DNA from: a bacterium
Lineage (GTDB): Bacteria > UBP15 > UBA6099
Assembly: GCA_029564595.1 (NCBI GenBank)
Contig: JAKQPS010000049.1
Location: forward strand, 1 to 52,815
Direction of reading: 5' to 3'
DNA: 52,815 bases
Below, one piece after another: positions 1-7,697 of the stretch (positions are counted from its first letter, which is position 1; the number at the start of each line of letters is the position of its first letter). The notes beneath the pieces were generated by a model that had not been told where the DNA came from, did no database searches, and saw only the letters and a list, made by a program, of their open reading frames with translations. Made by a program: the position numbers and the translations under genes.

Positions 1-28
1 CGCTTTTGACATACTTTTTACTGGGCAT
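1..28 (-). CDS. Start of an unidentified gene running off the left edge
   Basis: On the minus strand an ATG at 28-26 follows a strong ribosome binding site (GGAGG) after a 9-nt spacer. Nine codons (MPSKKYVKS) are visible before the window ends. Too little remains to identify the protein. It lies 185 bases downstream of pntB on the same strand, so it may be read from the transhydrogenase transcript or from its own promoter. Confidence 0.4.
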
Positions 29-45
29 CTTTTTGTTCCTCCGTT

Positions 46-84
46 CCGATAGTTCTTGTTTCTGAACAACTCAAATTCTATCGG
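46..84. repeat. Inverted repeat upstream of the left-edge gene
   Basis: CCGATAG at 46-52 pairs perfectly with CTATCGG at 78-84, and TTGTT/AACAA pairs inside the loop. On the minus strand it lies between pntB and the ATG at 28, just upstream of that gene's ribosome binding site. It could be a leader structure or an operator; the sequence does not decide. Confidence 0.35.
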
Positions 85-120
85 TCTTTCTGGAACATCT
101 AGATGCCTTTTCTATTTTTC

Positions 121-142
121 TATTGGCGAATCCGGGTTAAAA
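121..142 (-). repeat. Copy of a short dispersed repeat end
   Basis: Read on the minus strand this stretch (TTTTAACCCGGATTCGCC then AATA) closely resembles the two inverted ends of the MITE-like element at 50543-50730. It lies between pntB and the left-edge gene and looks like a solitary end of the same repeat family. Confidence 0.35.
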
Positions 143-213
143 CGCTGAAATGTCTGAAGAAAGAACGTATGAAGCGGCCACCGTTTATTCGTCTGCTTAC
201 GCGTCGCGCTGGA

Positions 214-1644
214 TTATTTGAGTTCGGCGATGAGCGAGGCGAGGGTGGCTTTTGCGTCTCCGAAAAGAAGTATGGCGTTGGGGCGCTCATAGATCGGGTT
301 GGGGACTCCTGAATATCCGGGTTTGTCGTCGAAGTTGCAGACTATGACGCTGCGCGCGTCTCCGGCGTTGAGCACGGGCATGCCGGATATCGGCGTGCCT
401 TCCTTTTCCTTTGCCGCCGGGTTCACCACATCGCAAGCTCCGACGATAAGAGCGACGTCGGTCTCGGCGAACTCCGCGTTGATGTCGTCCATCTCGAATA
501 ATTTGTCGTAATCCACGTCCGCTTCCGCGAGGAGGACGTGCATGTGTCCGGGCATCCGGCCCGCGACGGGGTGGACGGCGTATTTGACTTCGGTTCCAGC
601 CTGTTCGAGCATGCCGGCGAGGGCGACGGTTTCAGACTGGGCTTGAGCGATGGCCATGCCGTAACCGGGGATGACGATAAGTTTTTTTGCGTCTCTGAGG
701 GCGTCTGCCGCGCGCGAATGCGGGTCGGCCTCAGGCTGTTCCGGTTGCGACACGTCAACCGGGGCGGAAGGCTCTGCAGTTGTTTCAGGCGAGGAGACAG
801 TCGCGGAGGATGAAGCGTGCGCTCGCGCGGGCGCTTTTCCTCCCGCGATTATGTTCATCAGGCTCCTGTTCATCGCGCGGCACATAACCATTGTGAGGAT
901 AAAACCCGAAGAGGCCACGACGGCTCCGCACGCGATGAGCAGACGGTTCTGGATGACTATGCCGCAGAAGGCGGCGGCCATGCCCGTGGCGGCGTTAAGG
1001 AAGGATATGAGAACAGGCATATCCGCCCCGCCGATGCGAATGGAGAACAACGCGCCGAATGCCAGAGAAAGAAAAGCCAGAGAGACGAGAGCGGACGTCG
1101 GGTCTCCGGGGGCGAACATGAGGGCTGCGGCGGCCGCGCACGCTGCGGAAAGAACCAGCAACGCGATATTGTGTCCGGGAATGACCGTCGGGGTTTGCCT
1201 GATTTTGCCCGCGAGTTTCAGGCTGGCGATCATGCTGCCGCTGAAAGTGGCGGCTCCGAGGGAGACGCTGACGGCGGCCGCAGCGGAGGCGACCGCGCCC
1301 GGAGCCGGCCCCGCGCCGGACATCTCGACTATCGCGACGAGCAGGGCCGCAAGCCCTCCCGCTCCGTTCTGGAACGCCACGAGCGAGGGAATCCGAGTCA
1401 TGTTGATATTTGCTGAAACGCGCCAAGCGGCAAGCGAGCTTGCCGCCAGAGCGAGCGCGGCGAGCGCCGCGTTCGAACTCAATATCGGGTTGCGGTACAG
1501 AGCGACCGCCACCGCGAAGAGCAGCGCCAGCGCCGCCATTGCGTTTCCGAACCGCGCGCCAGCCGGCGTCCTGAATCGCGATATCCCCGCTATAAGAACC
1601 AATATGATCGCGATGTCTACCGCAATGTTTGCCGCGTTGTTCAT
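214..1644 (-). CDS. pntB: NAD(P) transhydrogenase subunit beta
   Basis: Membrane and NADP(H)-binding subunit of proton-translocating transhydrogenase, which uses the proton gradient to drive hydride transfer from NADH to NADP+. The first ~260 residues are a run of hydrophobic segments. An Ala/Ser/Pro/Glu-rich linker follows (~265-310), then the soluble NADP domain. That domain starts with VIPGYGMAIAQAQ near residue 320 and includes HPVAGRMPGHMHVLLAEA, MDDINAEFAETD and a final LLFGDAKA, all PntB hallmarks. It is the last gene of pntAA-pntAB-pntB, 53 bases after pntAB. At 476 residues it is normal length. The NADPH it makes could serve biosynthesis, but the glutamate synthase here has no obvious NADPH subunit. 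Confidence 0.95.
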   Translation of the reverse strand: MNNAANIAVDIAIILVLIAGISRFRTPAGARFGNAMAALALLFAVAVALYRNPILSSNAALAALALAASSLAAWRVSANINMTRIPSLVAFQNGAGGLAALLVAIVEMSGAGPAPGAVASAAAAVSVSLGAATFSGSMIASLKLAGKIRQTPTVIPGHNIALLVLSAACAAAAALMFAPGDPTSALVSLAFLSLAFGALFSIRIGGADMPVLISFLNAATGMAAAFCGIVIQNRLLIACGAVVASSGFILTMVMCRAMNRSLMNIIAGGKAPARAHASSSATVSSPETTAEPSAPVDVSQPEQPEADPHSRAADALRDAKKLIVIPGYGMAIAQAQSETVALAGMLEQAGTEVKYAVHPVAGRMPGHMHVLLAEADVDYDKLFEMDDINAEFAETDVALIVGACDVVNPAAKEKEGTPISGMPVLNAGDARSVIVCNFDDKPGYSGVPNPIYERPNAILLFGDAKATLASLIAELK

Positions 1645-1697
1645 TATGTGCGAGCCTCTCCGTCCAAGCCGCGCGCGCGGCGCGCGGCTTGCGCAGA

Positions 1698-1976
1698 TTA
1701 TTGTTTTTTGAACATCTTCAGCATTCTGCCGGTTACTGTGAAGCCGCCGACGACATTGAAAGCCGCAAGCGCCACCGCCGCGGCGGCGAGAACTTTGTGC
1801 GGGGAGTCCAGCTTCGACGAGAACAGCAGTAGCGCCGCGATTATCGTTGACGCCGATATCGCGTTCGTCATGGACATCAAAGGAGTGTGCAGGCGCTGCG
1901 GGACTTTTGATATCATCGCGTATCCGATAGCGGACGACGCGGCGAACACAACAAGCATGACAAGAAGATCGCTCAT
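1698..1976 (-). CDS. pntAB: NAD(P) transhydrogenase alpha subunit, membrane part
   Basis: A 92-residue integral membrane protein with three hydrophobic helices, corresponding to the membrane portion that is fused to PntA in E. coli but separate in the three-subunit enzymes. VPQRLHTPLMSMTNAIS is the family signature, and FNVVGGFTVTGRMLKMFK follows at the C-terminus. With PntB it forms the proton channel. It sits 28 bases after pntAA and 53 before pntB, so co-transcription is very likely. Identity is secure from length, signature and neighbours. Confidence 0.95.
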   Translation of the reverse strand: MSDLLVMLVVFAASSAIGYAMISKVPQRLHTPLMSMTNAISASTIIAALLLFSSKLDSPHKVLAAAAVALAAFNVVGGFTVTGRMLKMFKKQ

Positions 1977-2004
1977 ATTAACGGCCTCCGCGGGCGATCT
2001 CGGC

Positions 2005-3165
2005 TCAGGAGATTTCCATTGCTTTCAACGCGCCCCGATGGTGTATTTTTCCGTTCATCGTCACAAGCGTTTCCCTGACTATGTCGTCTTCCAAGTCGGG
2101 GTTTCCGATGCCGTTCTTATATAGATTCTTCACGTATTCGAGCAGGTTGTTGGAGTACAGCCAACTGGCGTGGACGGGCACTGAGCCGGGGATGTTCTGC
2201 ACGCCTGAGATGAGAGCTTTATGTCTGAGGATTTCTTTGCCGGGTTCGGTGAGGGCGCAGTTGCCGCCCTGATCGATGGAGACATCTACGATGACAGAGC
2301 CGGGGGCCATATTGATTATCATTTGCTCGGTGATAAGAGTGGGGGCGACCTCGCCGGGGACGAGCGCGCTTAGGATTACTATGTCGGCTTCCTCCACGTG
2401 GGGGCGGATGGCATCGCGCTCTTTTTCCAGCCAGTCGGCCGGAAGGGCTTTTGCGTATCCGCCTTCGCCGAGGGCGATTTCCTCCGGGGCGTCGAAACCG
2501 GCGATTTTCGCGCCGACGCTCGCGGCGTTTTCTCTGGCGTCTTTGCGGATGTCGACGGCCTTGACGGAAGCGCCGAGGCGTTTTGCGGTGGCCACCGCCT
2601 GAAGGCCGACCACGCCGCAACCGACTATCAGGCACTTGGCCGGCTTCACCACGCCTATAGCCGTGCCGATCATGGGTATGAATTTCGGGAAATGACAGGC
2701 GGCCATTATGACCGCTTTGTATCCTGTGATCGTGCTCATTGAAGTCAGGGCGTCCATGCGTTGAGCGCGGGAGGTGCGAGGCACGCCGTCCATAGTGAAG
2801 GAAGTTATGTTCCTGTCTCGCAGCGTTCGTATCATGGCGTGGTGGGCCGGGTTTGCCGGATGGAGAAAAGTGACGAGAGTGGAGCCTTCGCGGAGCATTT
2901 CGGATTCGTCGCGGCCCGTCTCCTCGCAGCGGCAGGGCTGTTTGACCTTCAGGACGATGTCCGCGCGCGAGTAAAGCTCATCCGGGCCTGAGACGATTTC
3001 GGCTCCCGCCTGACGGTATTCGTCGTCGTAATGCAAAGCGCCGTCGCCCGCGCCGGATTCGACCAGAGCCTTGAATCCCAGCCCGATGTATTTCGCGACC
3101 GCGTCGGGCAGAGCCGCCACTCTGTTTTCATGACTGAGGATTTCACGGGGAATGCCGATTACCAT
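2005..3165 (-). CDS. pntAA: NAD(P) transhydrogenase alpha subunit, NAD-binding part
   Basis: A 386-residue soluble NAD(H)-binding subunit of the alanine dehydrogenase/PntA family. It begins MVIGIPREILSHENRVA, typical of PntA. The Rossmann motif CLIVGCGVVGLQAVATAKRL appears mid-protein and QGGNCALTEPG later. I chose the ATG at 3165 because GGGAGG lies just upstream; an upstream in-frame extension would add 17 arginine-rich residues with no ribosome binding site. First gene of the pnt operon. A -10-like TATAAT on the minus strand at 3290-3285 and a hairpin at 3209-3233 lie in its leader. Confidence 0.94.
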   Translation of the reverse strand: MVIGIPREILSHENRVAALPDAVAKYIGLGFKALVESGAGDGALHYDDEYRQAGAEIVSGPDELYSRADIVLKVKQPCRCEETGRDESEMLREGSTLVTFLHPANPAHHAMIRTLRDRNITSFTMDGVPRTSRAQRMDALTSMSTITGYKAVIMAACHFPKFIPMIGTAIGVVKPAKCLIVGCGVVGLQAVATAKRLGASVKAVDIRKDARENAASVGAKIAGFDAPEEIALGEGGYAKALPADWLEKERDAIRPHVEEADIVILSALVPGEVAPTLITEQMIINMAPGSVIVDVSIDQGGNCALTEPGKEILRHKALISGVQNIPGSVPVHASWLYSNNLLEYVKNLYKNGIGNPDLEDDIVRETLVTMNGKIHHRGALKAMEIS

Positions 3166-3208
3166 GGTGCGCCTCCCGCAGAGTTGTAGTGGCCGGGGTC
3201 TCCGGTCT

Positions 3209-3233
3209 GCCCGCATCGGTGAAAACTGCGGGC
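3209..3233 (-). repeat. Hairpin repeat in the pnt leader (copy 1)
   Basis: A perfect 7-bp stem (GCCCGCA/TGCGGGC) with an 11-nt loop lies 44 bases upstream of pntAA. Read on the minus strand it matches the hairpin at 44810-44834 at about 21 of 25 positions, including much of the loop. This points to a dispersed REP-like repeat rather than an ordinary leader structure. Confidence 0.5.
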
Positions 3234-3284
3234 TTATTCCGCTTCCGGCGACACCGGTTTCGTTCCTTTTATACCCGTTCTAGA

Positions 3285-3290
3285 ATTATA
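3285..3290 (-). promoter_or_regulatory. Candidate -10 box for the pnt operon
   Basis: TATAAT on the minus strand, about 120 bases before pntAA. No good -35 hexamer is found at 16-18 bases, so this is only a candidate. Confidence 0.25.
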
Positions 3291-3301
3291 TAACCCGAAA
3301 A

Positions 3302-3325
3302 CGAAAAGAGCCAGAAAAACTGGCG
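3302..3325 (-). terminator. Candidate intrinsic terminator after the hydrolase
   Basis: On the minus strand GCCAG-TTTTT-CTGGC (5-bp stem) is followed by TCTTTTCGTTTTC. It lies about 65 bases beyond the hydrolase stop and would separate that unit from the pnt operon. The stem is short, so strength is uncertain. Confidence 0.4.
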
Positions 3326-3389
3326 GAAACGTCTGGATAACGCATGAATGAAAGCGGATTTTGCCGGAAAGCGCGGTCGGAGCGCTCGG

Positions 3390-4394
3390 TCACTTCAGGC
3401 CGAACTGCTCGGCGAACCATTTTTTGACGAGCGACTGCGTTTTTGCCACCGGGGGGATGTGCGCGACATCGCCGTCGCAAGTGAACCACTGGATGTATTT
3501 CGGCGAGCGCGCCGCCGCGAAAAGCGTTTCTGCGGTCTTCTTGGGGACGTATTTGTCGTTCGAGCAGTTGATCATCAGCAACGGATTCGGGGCCATCCTA
3601 TGAATGAAAGCCGCCGGCTCGACCGCGCGCATCGCGTATGCGAATTCGGACAGGGGTTTCCCAGAAGCGCGGTAATGCTCTCTGACCGCCGCGATGGAAG
3701 ACACGCCGCTTGTGGCGGTCATCTCAAGCCAGTCGCCGCCGCCAACTATCAGGACGGCGGTGTGCACTCTTTCGTCGACACCGGCGAGAACGCCGCCGAT
3801 GAAGCTGCCCATGCTGGTTCCGATGTAACCGATTCTCTGCATATCGATGTCGCCGCGAGAGGCCAGATAGTCGATGGCCCGGCTCAGGTCGATGATGGTC
3901 TGCTTGAACGCGCGCGCGTCGCTCTCGGCGTCCGGCGAAAGGATGTCCTTGCCGGGTTTCTTGCGGTCTCCGTGATATTCTGCGTCAATCGAGAAAACGG
4001 CGATGCCGGATGGAGCCAGAGATGTCGCAAACATGGCTCCCATTGACTTGTCGCCGTTGTAACCATGCTGAACGAGCACGCAGGGAATTTTCTTGTCAGA
4101 TTTCTTCGGCAAATGAAGTATGCCGGGCACGCGCGCCCCGTTCGCCCCGTTGTAATCGACGCGCCGGGCGATGTATGCGGGATACTCTGCGGGAGCTCCC
4201 AGAGTCGCGTTGAGCGGGGCCGTCCTGTCATATTTATAAGCCTTGAGAAGCTCGGCCACTTTTTCTTCCGGAAAAGGAACGGAATATCCGGCTGGGGAGG
4301 CCGCATGAGCGGACGAAGCCGCAATCATCGCCGCCGCGAAGGCGGCCAACATTGTTCTTTTCAACGTAATCCGTTCAAGCAAAAATTTGGACAT
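3390..4394 (-). CDS. Secreted alpha/beta hydrolase (esterase-like)
   Basis: A 334-residue exported serine hydrolase of the dienelactone hydrolase/acetyl xylan esterase type. The N-terminus has a signal peptide with hydrophobic core LAAFAAAMIAAS and a likely cleavage site after AHA. The oxyanion region is VLVQHGYNG. The nucleophile elbow is GTSMGS (Ser194), the acid lies in NDKYVP and the histidine in VAHIPP. The ATG at 4394 is preceded by GGAGG at 6 bases; longer in-frame forms start without such a site. It lies 23 bases after the epimerase gene, so the two are probably co-transcribed. Substrate is unknown; ester-linked acetyl groups on polysaccharide are one guess given the neighbour. Confidence 0.85.
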   Translation of the reverse strand: MSKFLLERITLKRTMLAAFAAAMIAASSAHAASPAGYSVPFPEEKVAELLKAYKYDRTAPLNATLGAPAEYPAYIARRVDYNGANGARVPGILHLPKKSDKKIPCVLVQHGYNGDKSMGAMFATSLAPSGIAVFSIDAEYHGDRKKPGKDILSPDAESDARAFKQTIIDLSRAIDYLASRGDIDMQRIGYIGTSMGSFIGGVLAGVDERVHTAVLIVGGGDWLEMTATSGVSSIAAVREHYRASGKPLSEFAYAMRAVEPAAFIHRMAPNPLLMINCSNDKYVPKKTAETLFAAARSPKYIQWFTCDGDVAHIPPVAKTQSLVKKWFAEQFGLK

Positions 4395-4417
4395 GATATG
4401 CCTCCGCGCCGTGTTTT

Positions 4418-5410
4418 CTATGAGTGCCATACGGTCTCGCCGCGTTCGAATACGCCTGACAACCATTCGCGTGTAAGCGCCAGACCGCGCGGAAGCGTCG
4501 TCGCGGGTTTCCAACCCAGAACCCGTTTTGCCGCCGCCGCGTTCCCGCAAAGTTTCATTATCTCGCTCTGCGGATGTATATGTTTGACCAGCTTGATTTT
4601 CGAGCCTGTTTTAACCGGAGCGGTGTCGATAGCCAGCCGCGCTAGGGTGTTTACCGAAACATCCCTGCCTGTGGCCGCGTTCAGCACAAGCCCTTCGGCG
4701 GCTTTCGACATGGACGCCTTCAACACGAAATCCGCGCAGTCCGCCACATAGAGCAGGTCGCGGGTTTGTTTTCCCGTTCCGTATATATTGAGATTTTCGC
4801 CTTTCAACTGGCGAGACAGGAAGATAGAGACCACGCCGCCTTCGCCGCTTGCTTTCTGACGGGGGCCGTATGTGTTGAACGGCCTCATTATGACGACCGG
4901 CATCCCGTATGCGTGATGGTAGGACATTGCGAGGTGTTCGGCCGCGAGTTTTGCTCCCGCGTAAGGCGACTTCGGGACAACGGGATGTCTTTCGGATATG
5001 CGCGAAGCCGCGCCGGCCTGATCATAGACCATGCAGGTGCTCATGAAAGCGAATCCCGCATGCGCCCTGCGGCAGCATTCGAGCAGGTTGAAAGCCCCGC
5101 GCACGTCCGCGTCGAACGTCCGCACCGGGTTGAATATGCTGTCCTGCACGATTACCTGCGCCGCCAGATGCACGCACATATGCGGCTTTATCTTGTCGAT
5201 GTATGCGGCGGTTTCCTTTGCTTTCGCGATATCGAGTTTCTTGACATCCGCCAGCCTCGGCTCGTTGCGGAACTCTTCGAGATTCTGTTTCAGCCCGTTC
5301 GAGAAATCATCCAGAACGAACACCTGATGTTTCGTGTCGTCGAGGAACGCTTTGACTGTCCAGCTTCCTATGAAGCCGGCCCCTCCGGTGACAAGTATCC
5401 TTTTCGCCAT
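4418..5410 (-). CDS. NAD-dependent nucleotide-sugar epimerase/dehydratase
   Basis: Extended short-chain dehydrogenase of the UDP-glucose 4-epimerase / dTDP-glucose 4,6-dehydratase family, 330 residues. It opens with the Rossmann motif ILVTGGAGFIGS. The catalytic region has STCMVYD and YAGAK (YxxxK), followed by MRPFNTYGPRQ typical of the family. The exact sugar cannot be read from sequence. The ATG at 5410 has GAGGA 9 bases upstream; an in-frame TTG at 5419 is less likely. A good promoter lies at 5448-5476. First gene of a two-gene unit with the secreted hydrolase. Confidence 0.88.
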   Translation of the reverse strand: MAKRILVTGGAGFIGSWTVKAFLDDTKHQVFVLDDFSNGLKQNLEEFRNEPRLADVKKLDIAKAKETAAYIDKIKPHMCVHLAAQVIVQDSIFNPVRTFDADVRGAFNLLECCRRAHAGFAFMSTCMVYDQAGAASRISERHPVVPKSPYAGAKLAAEHLAMSYHHAYGMPVVIMRPFNTYGPRQKASGEGGVVSIFLSRQLKGENLNIYGTGKQTRDLLYVADCADFVLKASMSKAAEGLVLNAATGRDVSVNTLARLAIDTAPVKTGSKIKLVKHIHPQSEIMKLCGNAAAAKRVLGWKPATTLPRGLALTREWLSGVFERGETVWHS

Positions 5411-5447
5411 TCTGCGCAATCCTCAAAATCCAATGATTGAAGCCATA

Positions 5448-5476
5448 TATATATTACATCGGCATGAATAAATCAA
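5448..5476 (-). promoter_or_regulatory. Promoter of the epimerase-hydrolase unit
   Basis: Minus strand: TTGATT at 5476-5471, a 17-base spacer, then TATATA at 5453-5448. This is about 38 bases before the epimerase ATG. Sigma-70-like. Confidence 0.5.
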
Positions 5477-5730
5477 CAAAATCGGATTTACCGTCGAAGA
5501 CGCTCCCAAGCCGAAAAAAAACGAGAAAATTTGTTATTCAGACGTTGCGACAACTGAACGTCTGGGGGAGCGGTAGTATAAAAAAACAACTACAAAAAGC
5601 AGAAAAACCGTATTTCGCAGTTTCTTTTGTGAATTTAAGCAATTGTTTCTTTGCAATAATCGCCAATAATAGCAACGATGGAAGAATGGCCCCTAATTTC
5701 TCGGTATTTCTATGAATATCTCTCTATAAC

Positions 5731-5758
5731 TTGTGCTATTAAGTATTAATAATATAAA
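5731..5758 (+). promoter_or_regulatory. Promoter of the lpxA operon
   Basis: TTGTGC at 5731-5736, a 16-base spacer, then TATAAA at 5753-5758, 22 bases before the lpxA ATG. Sigma-70-like. Confidence 0.45.
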
Positions 5759-5780
5759 TACAATAAGGATACTATTCATT

Positions 5781-6596
5781 ATGGGTACGTCTATTGATAA
5801 ATACTCGCGCGTGGATTCCGGGGCTGAACTGGGAGACGGGGTTGTCGTCGGGGCGTTCGCGATAGTCGAAGGCGGAGTGGTAATCGGGGAAGGCTCGAAG
5901 ATACATCCGCAGGCGGTTATCCGGCGCGGGACGAAGATGGGGAAGGGATGCGAAGTTCATTCCGGAGCTGTTCTCGGCGGAGAGCCGCAGGACACCAAGT
6001 TCAAAGGCGAGGAAAGTTTTCTTGAGATAGGGGACAACACGGTGGTGCGCGAGCACGCGACATTGCACCGTGCGAGCGGAGAGGGATGCGTGACGCGCGT
6101 CGGCTCCGGGTGCATGTTGATGGCGGGCACGCACGTGGGGCACAACGGGAAAGTGGGAGACAGAGTGGTGATGGCGAATCTGGCGACTTTGGGCGGATTC
6201 GTGGAGGTTGGGGAAAACGCGTTCGTCGGGGGCATGGCCGGGGCGCATCAGTTCGTGAGGATAGGCGCGTACGTGATGGCGGGCGGTGGCTCGGTGATAC
6301 TCGAAGACATCCCGCCGTACATGATGGTGACGGGCGGATACAGGCCGCCGGTGTGCGGGCTGAACAGGATAGGCCTGATGAGGGCCGGGTTCAGCGAGGA
6401 AGCCCGGAAGGCGATTCATAAAGCATATAGAATATTATATAGAGAAGCCGAATCGACGCAGGAAGCAGTGGCTCTGATGAAGGAGCGGCTCGGCGGTTCG
6501 GCGGAAGTTCAAAAACTGGTCGCGTTTCTCGAAGCGGGGACAGGCAGGGGTTTTGCCTCGTGCCGAAGACGCGACTGCGGGGAGACGCGGTCATGA
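5781..6596 (+). CDS. lpxA: UDP-N-acetylglucosamine O-acyltransferase (lipid A step 1)
   Basis: First enzyme of lipid A synthesis; it moves a 3-hydroxyacyl chain from ACP onto UDP-GlcNAc in the cytoplasm. The 271 residues show left-handed beta-helix hexapeptide repeats, then a helical C-terminus (MRAGFSEEARKAIHKAYRI). The catalytic histidine aligns as His121 in THVGHN (E. coli His125); the motifs GGMAGAHQF and DIPPYMMVTG are present. E. coli His144 is Phe140 here, and the second arginine of the E. coli RRGFS motif is Ala, while the chain-length glycine (E. coli Gly173) is kept as Gly169. The ATG at 5781 follows AAGGAT. Its stop overlaps the next start (ATGA). Confidence 0.93.
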   Translation: MGTSIDKYSRVDSGAELGDGVVVGAFAIVEGGVVIGEGSKIHPQAVIRRGTKMGKGCEVHSGAVLGGEPQDTKFKGEESFLEIGDNTVVREHATLHRASGEGCVTRVGSGCMLMAGTHVGHNGKVGDRVVMANLATLGGFVEVGENAFVGGMAGAHQFVRIGAYVMAGGGSVILEDIPPYMMVTGGYRPPVCGLNRIGLMRAGFSEEARKAIHKAYRILYREAESTQEAVALMKERLGGSAEVQKLVAFLEAGTGRGFASCRRRDCGETRS

Positions 6597-7588
6597 GATT
6601 AGGCGTAATCGGCGTCGGCAAGATGGGGATAAATCACGTCAAGATATTCAGCCAGATGCGGGATGTCAGTCTGGTCGGGATAGCTGACGTCAACGAGACG
6701 ATGGTCAAAGATGTCGCGGGCGAATACGGAACCACTCCGTACGTCGACTACCGCGATCTGCTTGATCAGAACTTGGACGCGGTGAGCATAGTCGTGCCTA
6801 CGACTCTGCACAGGCGGGTGGCGGTGGACTCTCTGAACGCGGGCTGCCACGTGCTGGTGGAGAAACCGGTGGCGGCGACTCTGGAAGAAGGCAAGGAGAT
6901 GATCGCTCTTGCCCGAAAGCTGAACAAGAAACTGCTTGTCGGGCACGTCGAGCGGTTCAACCCGGCGGTGGGGATTCTCAAAGAGCTTATAGACGACGGG
7001 GTGCTGGGCAACATCGTTTCGGTGTCGTCCAAGCGGGTAGGCCCGTACTGTCCGAGGATAACCGACTGCGGGATAATACTGGACCTGTCGCCGCACGACA
7101 TAGACGTTATTTCGTACCTGTACAATGACCGTGTGCGCGAGGTCTATTCCGTGGCTGGCGCGACGTTCCACTCTCAGGAAGACCACGCGATGCTGATGTT
7201 GAAGTTCAGGCGCGGAAACGCGGGGGTCATAGAGACAAGCTGGCTTCCGCCGCACAGGGTGCGCCGTCTCAACGTGGTGGGCGACTCCGGCGTGGCCACT
7301 CTCGATTTCATCGAGCAGAAAGTAATGGTGTACGACAAGAACTGGGCGCGGGAGGCGAACGTGGACCGCAAGGAGCCTCTGCGCAACGAGTTGAGATATT
7401 TCGTTAATCTCATAGCCAACAACGAACAGCCGTTCGTCAGCGGAGAGGACAGCCTGCACGCGCTGTCGGTGGCGCTGACCGCCATCGAGTCTTACAAGTC
7501 CGGCCGGGTGCTGAGAGTGCCGTTGCCGGACATAGCGGAGACCGAAACGGGCAAAGTGGTGAATCCGTTCCGGGTGGTCGGCGGTTGA
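6593..7588 (+). CDS. Gfo/Idh/MocA-family oxidoreductase in the lipid A operon
   Basis: NAD(P)-dependent sugar oxidoreductase, 331 residues. The Rossmann fold begins MRLGVIGVGKMGINH, and the family catalytic EKPVA motif lies near residue 95. The ATG at 6593 overlaps the lpxA stop (ATGA), implying translational coupling, and GGGGAGA lies just upstream. Genes of this family commonly sit between lpxA and lpxB in deltaproteobacteria. In Leptospira and Acidithiobacillus a relative, GnnA, oxidises the 3-OH of UDP-GlcNAc on the way to diamino-sugar lipid A. No GnnB-type aminotransferase is in this window, so a GnnA role is only a possibility. Confidence 0.85.
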   Translation: MRLGVIGVGKMGINHVKIFSQMRDVSLVGIADVNETMVKDVAGEYGTTPYVDYRDLLDQNLDAVSIVVPTTLHRRVAVDSLNAGCHVLVEKPVAATLEEGKEMIALARKLNKKLLVGHVERFNPAVGILKELIDDGVLGNIVSVSSKRVGPYCPRITDCGIILDLSPHDIDVISYLYNDRVREVYSVAGATFHSQEDHAMLMLKFRRGNAGVIETSWLPPHRVRRLNVVGDSGVATLDFIEQKVMVYDKNWAREANVDRKEPLRNELRYFVNLIANNEQPFVSGEDSLHALSVALTAIESYKSGRVLRVPLPDIAETETGKVVNPFRVVGG

Positions 7589-7642
7589 CCCGCGCGGGTC
7601 GGTTTCCGGCATATCCGGCGTTAAAACAGAAACGCTCCGCCG

Positions 7643-7676
7643 CGGGTCCCGCAAGATATTGACGGGGCCCGTTTTT
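7643..7676 (+). terminator. Terminator-like hairpin before lpxB
   Basis: CGGGTCCC (7643-7650) and GGGGCCCG (7664-7671) can pair along 8 bases with one mismatch or wobble, and TTTTT follows at once. It lies inside the operon, 21 bases before the lpxB start, so it may act as an attenuator. A perfect 14-base palindrome, GACCCGCGCGGGTC, also overlaps the preceding stop at 7587-7600. Confidence 0.45.
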
Positions 7677-7697
7677 ATTGCGCGGGGGCGGCGGCAG

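Larger units (their letters stand above)
5411..5780. other. AT-rich divergent intergenic region
   Basis: This stretch separates the minus-strand epimerase operon from the plus-strand lpxA operon and is strikingly AT-rich. It holds promoters for both directions. A 92-codon frame at 5437-5715 has no ribosome binding site, runs through the epimerase promoter and reads as low-complexity sequence, so I do not call it a gene. Confidence 0.6.

Noticed and set aside
671-1711. 346-codon plus-strand frame opposite pntB
   Set aside because: Shadow of pntB on the other strand; Ala/Arg-rich translation without motifs, as expected in GC-rich DNA.
5437-5715. 92-codon plus-strand frame in the AT-rich gap before lpxA
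   Set aside because: No ribosome binding site, starts inside the epimerase promoter, low-complexity Lys/Ser/Asn-rich translation with no domain.
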